In this document: positions 8,664 to 16,210 of the stretch, piece after piece | Numbering within the stretch: position 1 is the first letter of the stretch | Layout: each line of letters begins with the position of its first letter | The notes under the pieces: model-generated | What the model was told of the DNA's origin: nothing | Databases searched by the model: none | Seen by the model: the letters and a program-made list of their open reading frames with translations, nothing else | DNA from: Chersky-840 sp963811775 | Lineage (GTDB): Bacteria; Actinomycetota; Acidimicrobiia; Acidimicrobiales; UBA8190 | DNA length: 64,000 nucleotides | Direction of reading: 5' to 3' | NCBI GenBank assembly: GCA_963811775.1 | Contig: CAWESO010000014.1 | Coordinates: forward strand, 98,063-162,062 | Made by a program: the position numbers and the translations under genes

Positions 8664-8792
8664 CGTCTCGCCCCCGGGCCGGGGGCCGACGACGGGGACC
8701 ACGGGGATCACCCCCACCACGGGCGCGCGCCACCGCCATTAGGCTCCTGGCCCCGAGACCCTTGCGCGACACGGCCCGGATCGGAGCGGCCC

Positions 8793-9593
8793 ATGGTGGA
8801 TGTCCTGCACGACTTCAGCAAGGAGCAGTTCACCGCCCAAGGCAAGACGCGCGACCTCTACCGCCTGGGCTCGGGTCCGGCGGTGATCGTGATCGCCGAG
8901 ATGCCGGGCATCACGCCTAACGTGGTTGCCTTCGCCCGCAAGGTGGCCGCCATCGGGTGCACCGCCGTCTTGCCCCACCTCTTCGGCGAGCCGGGGGCGG
9001 GGACGTCGGTGTCGACCGTGCTCAAGTCGATGGGCCCGGCCTGTGTCTCACGGGAGTTCGCCACGTGGGCGCTCAAGCGGACCAGCCCCGTCACGCGCTG
9101 GCTGCGTTCGCTCGCGGCCCACGAGCACGAACGATGCGGGGGTCCCGGGGTGGGGGCGGTGGGCATGTGCTTCACGGGAGGATTCGCGCTGGCCATGATG
9201 GTCGACGACACGGTGGTGGCGCCGGTCCTGAGCCAACCCTCGCTGCCGTTCCCCATCACGAAGAACCACAAGGCGGACATCGGGATCTCCGACGAGGACC
9301 TGGCCAAGGTGAAGGCCCGGGTGGCGAGCGGGGCGTGCGTGATAGGGCTGCGCTTCAGTGGAGACCCGTTCTGCACGGCGGCCCGCTTCGAGACCCTGCG
9401 GCGCGAGCTCGGGAACGGGTTCATCGCGGTGGAGCTCGATTCGTCAGCTGGCAACCCGCACGGGCACACCAAGAACGCGCACTCGGTGCTGACCGAGCAC
9501 CTCGACGACCGCGACGGGACACCGACCCGGGCCGCGCTGGACCAGGTGCTGGCCTTCTTCGCCGACCGTCTGCAGGTGGCATCGACACCCTGA
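8793..9593 (+). CDS. Dienelactone hydrolase family protein
   Basis: This 266-residue alpha/beta hydrolase of the dienelactone hydrolase type has the nucleophile elbow GAVGMCFTGGFAL, with Cys rather than Ser, as in true DLH enzymes. Other landmarks are VIVIAEMPGITPNVVAFAR (the acidic residue that restrains the Cys), the late Asp in RFSGDPFC, and a His in the HGHTKNAHSVLTEH region completing a Cys-Asp-His triad. Such enzymes open lactone rings in aromatic catabolism or act as general esterases. It stands alone between PhyH and a membrane protein; the pathway is unclear. Confidence 0.88.
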   Translation: MVDVLHDFSKEQFTAQGKTRDLYRLGSGPAVIVIAEMPGITPNVVAFARKVAAIGCTAVLPHLFGEPGAGTSVSTVLKSMGPACVSREFATWALKRTSPVTRWLRSLAAHEHERCGGPGVGAVGMCFTGGFALAMMVDDTVVAPVLSQPSLPFPITKNHKADIGISDEDLAKVKARVASGACVIGLRFSGDPFCTAARFETLRRELGNGFIAVELDSSAGNPHGHTKNAHSVLTEHLDDRDGTPTRAALDQVLAFFADRLQVASTP

Positions 9594-9704
9594 CCATGAA
9601 CGGTGGGTCCGTGGCGGCCCCCCGGTGGCGGAGGTCGAGGTTGGCCGACGGCGGATCTGGGTATCGACTCCATCTTGGGGCAGGGAGGGAGCGAGAGCCC
9701 GTCG

Positions 9705-10928
9705 ATGCGCGAGCACACCCCGATCGCACCGATCCGTCTGCTGTCGGATCCCAGTCCCGCGCAGGACCCGGACGTCGCCACGGGGGCGGGCCCCGTCGCG
9801 CCCGACGGCGGGGGAGGGCGGGCCCGGCGCCGGGCGGCCTGGGCTCGAAGCCCCCTGCTCCTCGTGGCGCTCGTCGTCGTGGTGCTCGTGTTCGTGGTCA
9901 GCCGGCTGCACGGAGCGGGGCACGACGTGCTCGCCGCCTACGAGCACTTCAGCTGGCGTCGCTTTCCCTGGCTCGCGCTGGCGCTCGGGGCGGAGTCGGT
10001 CTCGTTCGTCTGTTACGCGCTGGTGCAGCGGTCCCTGCTTCTCGCCGGTGGTGCCCGGCTCACCCGGCGGACGATGGTGGCCTTGGCCGTGGCAGCGACG
10101 GGCCTCACGAACCTCGTGCCCGGGGGCACGGCTCCCGCCAGCGGGTGGTTGGTGCGGCAGTACCGCCGCCGCGAGATCCCCATGCCGCTGGCGCTGTGGG
10201 CGGTGTTGGCCGGGGGGTTCGCCGCCACGCTGTCGATCCTCCTGCTGCTGCTCGTGGGGGCGGGTATCGCGCAGCTCGTGGGTTCGTGGGTGATCGTGGC
10301 GTGCGCGATCGCGCTCGTCGGAGGAGGAGCGGCGGTCGTCGCCGGTGTGCACAACCTGCCGACGTTCACCCGGTGGCTGGAGCGACGTGACCTGCGCCGG
10401 GGTCTCCGGCTGGTCCAGAAAGCGGCGGACGCGACGGCCGGCGTGGTGCGCTTCCGGACCACGATCCCGGGCGGGGCCTTCGTCCTCGCCTTCAGCGTGG
10501 CCAACTGGGCGATGGACGTGTTCGTCCTCATCGGGGCCTTCGGTCTTCTCGGCCTGCCCGTTCCCTGGCGAGCCGTCCTCTTCGCCTACGCCACGGCCCA
10601 GGTGGCGGGGAGCCTGGCCCCGGTGCCCGGCGGCGTCGGTTTCGTCGAGGGTGGCATGATCGGCGCCTTCGCTCTGGCCGGCGCCGGGCTGAGCGGGGCC
10701 ATCCTGGCCACGATCGTGTACCGGGCCGTGACGTGCTGGCTCGTCGCCGCGGTGGGCTCACTCATGCTCGGCGTGCTGAGCCACCGCTCGACGACGTCTC
10801 CGGCCGAGCTCGCCGGGGAGGCGGCGCGACTGGCGAGGCCGTCGACGACGGGTCCCGGGTCGGGACGTGCCGAAGGCAGAGGTCCCACGGCCTCCGCCTT
10901 CGGCACGGTCGATCCCGTCGACCGCTGA
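9705..10928 (+). CDS. Lysylphosphatidylglycerol synthase-like/YbhN flippase-domain membrane protein
   Basis: This 407-residue protein has about eight transmembrane helices and the LPG_synthase_TM (UPF0104, AglD/YbhN) signature: TGLTNLVPGGTAPASGWLVR near residue 140 and AQVAGSLAPVPGGVGFVEGG near residue 310. Family members move or modify lipids or polyprenyl-linked sugars; this one lacks the soluble aminoacyl-transferase domain of MprF. The ATG at 9705 follows GGGAGGGAGC. The tail is hydrophilic, and its codons also form a long hairpin (10867-10906). It is convergent with the Liv operon, 9 bases away. The substrate is unknown. Confidence 0.85.
   Translation: MREHTPIAPIRLLSDPSPAQDPDVATGAGPVAPDGGGGRARRRAAWARSPLLLVALVVVVLVFVVSRLHGAGHDVLAAYEHFSWRRFPWLALALGAESVSFVCYALVQRSLLLAGGARLTRRTMVALAVAATGLTNLVPGGTAPASGWLVRQYRRREIPMPLALWAVLAGGFAATLSILLLLLVGAGIAQLVGSWVIVACAIALVGGGAAVVAGVHNLPTFTRWLERRDLRRGLRLVQKAADATAGVVRFRTTIPGGAFVLAFSVANWAMDVFVLIGAFGLLGLPVPWRAVLFAYATAQVAGSLAPVPGGVGFVEGGMIGAFALAGAGLSGAILATIVYRAVTCWLVAAVGSLMLGVLSHRSTTSPAELAGEAARLARPSTTGPGSGRAEGRGPTASAFGTVDPVDR
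10867..10906. terminator. Hairpin inside the 3' coding end, candidate bidirectional terminator
   Basis: The arms GTGCCGAAGGCAGAGG and CCTCCGCCTTCGGCAC pair over 16 positions with one wobble or mismatch around an 8-base loop. The hairpin ends 22 bases before the stop codon of the YbhN-like gene and 31 bases from the end of the convergent substrate-binding protein gene. It has no U-tract. Confidence 0.5.
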
Positions 10929-10937
10929 GCGATCCGG

Positions 10938-12350
10938 CTAGGAGGTGGACACCAGGCTCCTCGGTGGCGTCGGGGCCTTGCCCGTGTACGTGGTCACCGG
11001 GCCGGTCCCGGTGTTCGTGACCTCGACGGGGGAGACCGGGGTGCTCCCGATCCAGCTCCCCGTGGGGGTGACCGCCGGTGGCGCCGAGCTGCTGATCTTG
11101 ATCACCTGCGCGCCCTGGAAGCCGTAGTGCACGCTGCTCGAGTACGACAAGGGCACGTACCCGGGGGTGACGAAGCTGCTCCCGGACTTGGCGATGGCGG
11201 CGATGAGCCCGGCGCGGGTCAGGTTCTTGCCGGCCGCCTGGAGGGCCTGGACGAACGTGTAGGCCAGCGCCACACCGTACTGGGTGTTGCCGTCGAGCCC
11301 CGACTTCGCGTACAGGCTGGGCGCGTAGTCCTTCAGGAGTTTCTTCTCGACCTGGACCCAGGGATTGGACACGTTCGACTCGGGTGCGAAGTAGGCGTCG
11401 GTGATGGCCCCGTTCAACAGGCCGGTGGCCGCCTTCGCTTCGGCGGCCGAGCCGCCGCCTTTCTGGGTGAACGACGACAGCAGCGGCCCGACCGTGGGGC
11501 TGTCGGCGCCCACGTTGGAGAGGACGTACTGGGGTATGTAGCCGATGGCCGCGCCGGGGAGCACGGCCAGGGCCGTGGCCGCCGGGATCGTGGCCATCAC
11601 GACCACCTGTGCCCCGGCCGCCTTCAGCGCCGCGATCTGGTTCGACAGCGGGCCGGCCAGGGTGGCGGCGTCGTAGGTCTGGCGCGACACCACCGACTTC
11701 GAGGGGATCTCCATGTCCAGGCCCTTCACGAGGTCCTGGCCGAACTCGTCACCCTGGTAGAGGTAGCCGATCTTCTTCCCGGCGAAGGCGGTCTTCACGT
11801 AGTTGCCGAGGATCTTGCCTTCCACGGTGTACGGGGGCTGCCACCCGGAGCTGTAGGGGTAGCTCGGGTCGCTCCAGCAGTTGCACCCTGACTCGATGAA
11901 GAGCTGGGGCACCTTCTGGCTGTTGAGGAACTGCTGGACCGCGGCCTGCGTCGGGGTCCCGAGCGATCCGACGTCGGCGAAGATGTTGTCCTGGAGCACG
12001 AGCCTGCGGGTCAGCGTGGCCGTGTTCGCCGGGTTGTACCCGTCATCGAGGTAGGTGTAGTGGATCTTGCGGCCGTCGACGCCGCCGTGCTTGTTGACCC
12101 AGGCGAAGACGGCGTCCATCGCAGGGGCGATTTCGTCGTACCCGGGGGCGGCCGGGCCGGTGAGAGGAACGGTCGCACCGATGTTGATGCTGGTGGCCGT
12201 GACACCCGGCGCGGTCGACGCCGCCGGGGAGGGGGTCTTCGGAGACGAGCTGCACGCTGCCAACAGGGTCGCCCCCAGCGCGACTCCCAGGGCACCGGTT
12301 ACGAGGACACGCATGCACCTGCCGATGGAGGTCTGTCTGCTCCGTCTCAT
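10938..12350 (-). CDS. Branched-chain amino-acid-type ABC transporter substrate-binding lipoprotein
   Basis: This 470-residue type I periplasmic-binding protein captures the substrate for the adjacent importer. The signal peptide ends in the lipobox LLAAC (Cys33). The mature part has INIGATVPLTGPAAPGYDEI and then NKHGGVDGRKIHYTYLDDGY, the classic LivJ/LivK opening. The ATG at 12350 has GGGAGAAG just upstream and beats the ATG 30 bases earlier. It is the last gene of the five-gene Liv operon, 39 bases after the LivM permease gene. Related proteins also bind amides, urea or aromatic compounds, so the ligand is open. Confidence 0.92.
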   Translation of the reverse strand: MRRSRQTSIGRCMRVLVTGALGVALGATLLAACSSSPKTPSPAASTAPGVTATSINIGATVPLTGPAAPGYDEIAPAMDAVFAWVNKHGGVDGRKIHYTYLDDGYNPANTATLTRRLVLQDNIFADVGSLGTPTQAAVQQFLNSQKVPQLFIESGCNCWSDPSYPYSSGWQPPYTVEGKILGNYVKTAFAGKKIGYLYQGDEFGQDLVKGLDMEIPSKSVVSRQTYDAATLAGPLSNQIAALKAAGAQVVVMATIPAATALAVLPGAAIGYIPQYVLSNVGADSPTVGPLLSSFTQKGGGSAAEAKAATGLLNGAITDAYFAPESNVSNPWVQVEKKLLKDYAPSLYAKSGLDGNTQYGVALAYTFVQALQAAGKNLTRAGLIAAIAKSGSSFVTPGYVPLSYSSSVHYGFQGAQVIKISSSAPPAVTPTGSWIGSTPVSPVEVTNTGTGPVTTYTGKAPTPPRSLVSTS

Positions 12351-12389
12351 CGCTTCTCCCTTTCTCGTTGCGTGTTGCATCTCTGTCTG

Positions 12390-13502
12390 TCAACCGATCG
12401 GGGAAGTCTGCCCCGTTTGGCCCACGGTTTCTGGCATCGGGGGAGCACCGCCACCCGGCCCGGCGCCGATGCTCGCGATCCGGCCCCACGCCCACCGTAG
12501 GCCCCCTTGGATGCCGGTGGGGGCTGCGATCATGGCCACGATGAGGACGAGGCCGAAGATGATGGTGGCCAAGTAGGCACTGGCACCGCTTCCGAGGCTG
12601 AAATCGCCGGACAACGACGTCGACCACTGCGGGAGGTAGACGAGGAGAACCGCACCCCACCACATTCCCATCAGGGTGCCGGTGCCCCCGAGCACCATGG
12701 CGGCCAGCAACTGGATGGAGAGCGTCAGCGGGAATTCTCCGGTGTTGACGACCCCCGTCGACAGCCCGAGAAAAGCGCCGGCCAGCCCGGCGCAGGCGGC
12801 GCTCACGACGAAGGCCATGACCTTCGTGCGCGCCACGTGGATCCCGGCCAGAGATGCGGCGATCTCGTCGTCACGGACGGCCCGGAACGACCGCCCGTAG
12901 CGGCTCGTGAGCAGGTTGGCCAGCAGCACGAGGACGACCAGCGCCCCAGCGATCTGGATCCACGCCAGCCACTCTTCGGGGTTCAGCGTGCCCGGTGCCG
13001 TCGGAACCGTCGTGGACAGGCCCTGGTCCCCTCCGAAGGTCGTGCTCCACTTGTCGGCGATGGGAGGGAGCGCCAGCGCCAAGAGCAACGTCATGCCGGC
13101 CAGGTACGGGCCTTTCAACCGCGTCGCGGGGATCCCGATGAGCAACCCCAGCACGGCCGCGCCGCCGACGGCCGCCAGCAGCTCGATGACGAAGTTGAGA
13201 TGGGTGTGGGTCATGAGCAGCGCGGTGGTGTACGCACCCACGGCCATGAAGGCGCCGTGGCCGAGCGAGATCTGTCCGTTCACTCCCGTCAGAAGGCTCA
13301 GCCCGGCCAGGGCGACGACGTACAGCGCGATCTCCCCGACTTCGAAGTCGTTGTAGGGACTGAGCGACGAGGTGATGACGTACAGCACGGCGGCTCCGCA
13401 CAGGGCGAGGATCAGGTGCCGGAGCAGTGGCTGGGAGGGGAGCCGCAGCCGGCGGAGCCACACACCGGGAGACGAACGACGTCGGTGGGCCGCCGTGGCC
13501 AC
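12390..13502 (-). CDS. livM: Branched-chain amino-acid-type ABC transporter permease (LivM-like)
   Basis: This 370-residue permease has about ten membrane helices. The LivM features are LSLLTGVNGQISLGHGAFMAVGAY near residue 95, and the cytoplasmic coupling loop RAVRDDEIAASLAGIHVART, which touches the ATPases. It starts one base after the LivH-like stop. A Pro/Gly-rich tail of about 25 residues follows the last helix. It acts as a heterodimer with the LivH-like protein in the inner membrane. The substrate is not known. Confidence 0.92.
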   Translation of the reverse strand: MATAAHRRRSSPGVWLRRLRLPSQPLLRHLILALCGAAVLYVITSSLSPYNDFEVGEIALYVVALAGLSLLTGVNGQISLGHGAFMAVGAYTTALLMTHTHLNFVIELLAAVGGAAVLGLLIGIPATRLKGPYLAGMTLLLALALPPIADKWSTTFGGDQGLSTTVPTAPGTLNPEEWLAWIQIAGALVVLVLLANLLTSRYGRSFRAVRDDEIAASLAGIHVARTKVMAFVVSAACAGLAGAFLGLSTGVVNTGEFPLTLSIQLLAAMVLGGTGTLMGMWWGAVLLVYLPQWSTSLSGDFSLGSGASAYLATIIFGLVLIVAMIAAPTGIQGGLRWAWGRIASIGAGPGGGAPPMPETVGQTGQTSPIG

Positions 13503-13503
13503 G

Positions 13504-14382
13504 TCACACCCTCCGGGCCGGTGGCCGGGAGAAGATCCCCTCGGGCCGGGCCATGAGGGCCACCATGAGCAGGGCCAGCGCCCCGAGCGGTTGCAGCCCC
13601 GATCCCAGGTAGCCGCCGACGTAGGAGATACACAGGCCGGTGATGAGCCCTCCGATCAGCGCGCCCACGGGGCTCTCCAGGCCGCCGATGACCGCCGCGG
13701 TGAAGGCGTAGACTAGAACGAGGTCCATGAAGTAGGGACCGAACGAGCTCGTCGGCGCCACCAGGAGCCCGGCCAGCGACCCGGCCACGCCGGCCAGGGC
13801 CCAACCCAAGGTGAGCAGCAGCCCGACGCGCACACCGAGCAGCCGGGAGATCTCTCCGGCGAAGGCGGAGGCCCGCATGCGAAGGCCGAGGGTGGTGGCT
13901 CGGAACAAGAACCACGTACCGGTCATGAGGGCGAGCACGGCGACGAGGATGAAGACGTCGAAATGCGAGAAGGCGATCTTGGTGTGGCCCACCGACAGTC
14001 CGCTCTGGGAGTAGGCGGCGGGGAACCCCCGGCTGGAGTTGCCGTAGATCGTGCCGGCGAGCCCTTCGAGCACGACGAGCAAGCCGATGGTCACGATGAC
14101 CGGATTGAGCTCGGACTTCCCCTGCAACGGGCGGATCAGAACGCGCTCGACCAGCGCCCCGAGCACGAAGCCGATGGCCAGGACGGCCAGGAACGCCCAC
14201 CAGTAGCCCACTCCCCGGCCCAGGAGGCTCGAGGCGATGAACGTCGTGATCATCCCCATTGCCCCTTGGGCGAAGTTGACGATCCGCGTGGCTCGGAAGA
14301 TCAGGACCAGCGCCAGCGCCAGTGCCGCGAAGATCATCCCGTTGGCAAGGCCGTCGAGCGTGATGTTGATGAACAGCTCCAT
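13504..14382 (-). CDS. livH: Branched-chain amino-acid-type ABC transporter permease (LivH-like)
   Basis: This 292-residue membrane protein of about eight helices has the LivH opening LDGLANGMIFAALALALVLI and the following FRATRIVNFAQGAMGM (the NFAxG(E/A)M signature). The loop TTLGLRMRASAFAGEISRLL is the ATPase-coupling segment. It is preceded by the LivF-like ATPase gene (9-base gap) and followed one base later by LivM. The tight packing indicates one transcript. Confidence 0.92.
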   Translation of the reverse strand: MELFINITLDGLANGMIFAALALALVLIFRATRIVNFAQGAMGMITTFIASSLLGRGVGYWWAFLAVLAIGFVLGALVERVLIRPLQGKSELNPVIVTIGLLVVLEGLAGTIYGNSSRGFPAAYSQSGLSVGHTKIAFSHFDVFILVAVLALMTGTWFLFRATTLGLRMRASAFAGEISRLLGVRVGLLLTLGWALAGVAGSLAGLLVAPTSSFGPYFMDLVLVYAFTAAVIGGLESPVGALIGGLITGLCISYVGGYLGSGLQPLGALALLMVALMARPEGIFSRPPARRV

Positions 14383-14391
14383 CCTGACCGC

Positions 14392-15099
14392 CTAGAAACC
14401 GAGGTAGTGATGCCGCAGGTCGCTGTCGGCGGCGATCACCGCGGCGTCGTCTGATAGCACGACCTCTCCGAGGTTGAGCACAACGGCATTGTGTGACACC
14501 GACAGGGCGCTCCGAGCGTTCTGTTCCACCAGGACCACGGTCAGGTCGGTCCCGACGGTGTGGTCCCGGAGAAGCGCCATGAGTTGGGCGGTGACGAGCG
14601 GAGCCAGGCCCAGTGACGGCTCGTCGAGCAGGAGCAGCCGGGGGCGCGAGATCAGGGCCCGCCCGATCACCAGCATCTGCCGCTCACCACCCGAGAGCGT
14701 CGACGCATGGTTGCGGCGCAGTCCCCGCAGGCGGGGGAAGAGCTCCAGCATCGAATCGATCGCTGCTGGGCGGGCGCGCCGACCCATGCACCACAAGGTG
14801 GCCAGACGGAGGTTCTCCTCCACGGTCAGCTCGGCGATGATGCCTCGGCCCTCGGGAACATGCGCCACGCCGAGGCGAGCAATGTCCTCCACGGCTCGGC
14901 CCAGCAGCTCATCGCGGTCGAATCGCACCGTCCCGGACCGCGGTTTCACCAGGCCACTGATGGTGCGCAGCAGCGTGGTCTTGCCCGCCCCGTTGGCGCC
15001 GAGAATGGCGGTGATCGCCCCGGGCCGGGCCGACAGTGTCACGGACCTGAGTGCGTCCACGGCTCCGTAGGACACGGAAAGGTCGTTGATCTCAAGCAT
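14392..15099 (-). CDS. livF: Branched-chain amino-acid-type ABC transporter ATP-binding protein (LivF-like)
   Basis: This 235-residue ABC ATPase shows Walker A GANGAGKTTL near residue 38, the signature LSGGERQMLVIGRAL, Walker B LLLLDEPSLGLAPL and the switch His region VLVEQNARSAL. The order of these elements and the LAPLVTAQL insert place it with LivF. Its ATG overlaps the end of the upstream LivG-like gene by 8 bases, implying translational coupling. It drives import with the LivG-like partner. Confidence 0.93.
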   Translation of the reverse strand: MLEINDLSVSYGAVDALRSVTLSARPGAITAILGANGAGKTTLLRTISGLVKPRSGTVRFDRDELLGRAVEDIARLGVAHVPEGRGIIAELTVEENLRLATLWCMGRRARPAAIDSMLELFPRLRGLRRNHASTLSGGERQMLVIGRALISRPRLLLLDEPSLGLAPLVTAQLMALLRDHTVGTDLTVVLVEQNARSALSVSHNAVVLNLGEVVLSDDAAVIAADSDLRHHYLGF

Positions 15100-15922
15100 G
15101 ATCTGGCGCTCGCGGTGCCTCGGACCCTGTCACCGCGTCCCCCAGGTACGCGGTCGCCACTTCGGGGTTCGATCGAACGGTGTCCGGCGTCCCGTCGGCG
15201 ATCACCTGGCCGAAATTGAGCACGACCAACCGGTCGCACACCGACATGACCAGGTCCATGTGGTGCTCGACCAGAAGGACACCCATGCGGGGGCTCAGAC
15301 TGTGGATCAACGTGGCGAGATCGTCCATCTCGTCGTTCGAGAGGCCGCTGGCCGGTTCGTCGAGCAGCAACAGGCTGGGCTCCGCGATCAAGGCGCGCGC
15401 GAGGGCGGCCCGCTTCTGAATGGAGTACGGGAGCGAGGAGGGGAGGCGACCCTCGAAGGCGAGGACGCCGAGCTCCCCGAGCAACAGTCGAGCACGATCG
15501 GCGACGCGTCGCTCCTCCCGGCTCGAGCGCCACAGGCCGAGGAAGGCCGACCCGATATCGCTGTGAAGCGTGCTCTGGGCACCCATCATCACGTTCTCGA
15601 GAAGGGTCAGCCCCCCGCACAGTCCGACTCCCTGCAGGGTCCTGGCGATTCCGAGCTTGGCCAGGCCGTGGGGGCGGTGGTGCTCAGCCAGCCGAACCCC
15701 GTCGTAGGAGATCACCCCTGAGTGGGCGCGGACAAAGCCGCAGATGACGTTGAACAGCGTCGTCTTACCCGCGCCGTTGGGCCCGATGACGCCGACGATC
15801 TCTCCCTGGTTCGCCGACATCGAGACCCCGTCGAGGGCGATCACCCCTCCGAACCCCACACTGAGGTCGTCGACGACCAGCGCCTTCGTGTCGATCTCGA
15901 GCTGGGGGGCAGCTGCGCTCAC
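15092..15922 (-). CDS. livG: Branched-chain amino-acid-type ABC transporter ATP-binding protein (LivG-like)
   Basis: This 276-residue ABC ATPase is the first gene of the importer operon. Walker A is GPNGAGKTTLFNVICG near residue 46. The signature is the LivG-type degenerate form LPYSIQKRAALARAL, and Walker B is LLLLDEPASGLSNDE. The start is a GTG codon at 15922. The gene order here is G-F-H-M-K, with the binding protein last, unlike the common K-H-M-G-F order of enterobacteria. Confidence 0.92.
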   Translation of the reverse strand: MSAAAPQLEIDTKALVVDDLSVGFGGVIALDGVSMSANQGEIVGVIGPNGAGKTTLFNVICGFVRAHSGVISYDGVRLAEHHRPHGLAKLGIARTLQGVGLCGGLTLLENVMMGAQSTLHSDIGSAFLGLWRSSREERRVADRARLLLGELGVLAFEGRLPSSLPYSIQKRAALARALIAEPSLLLLDEPASGLSNDEMDDLATLIHSLSPRMGVLLVEHHMDLVMSVCDRLVVLNFGQVIADGTPDTVRSNPEVATAYLGDAVTGSEAPRAPDHA

Positions 15923-16210
15923 GCAGCGCTACCTGTGGCTCAATCACCGGCGGGCGTATGAGGGCAACCATTGCGGTCGTCCGCGACGTTGCCCGAGGCC
16001 CCCGGCATCGCTCGAGATACTACCGACGGGGTCGAACAGCCAAGGGCATGGGGTCGCCGAGCGCGGGCATCACGGCCCGCGGGTGACACGGCTCAGCGAC
16101 TGCGCGGAGCCACTACGCGCCGGGGACGGGAATACCTGACCCTGTGGCCGGTCGACCTCGCGTCGCTATGCCGTTGGCCGACGGTCTCGTGATCGTCGCC
16201 TTGGTTATGG
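15923..16210. other. Intergenic region upstream of the Liv operon
   Basis: These 288 bases hold the upstream region of the Liv operon (minus strand) and the downstream region of the Gly-Asn-rich protein gene. No RNA gene, riboswitch or convincing ORF was recognised. Confidence 0.5.

Noticed and set aside
8670..8700. GC-only palindrome GCCCCCGG/CCGGGGGC after the PhyH gene
   Set aside because: The loop would be a single base, so it cannot form a normal terminator.
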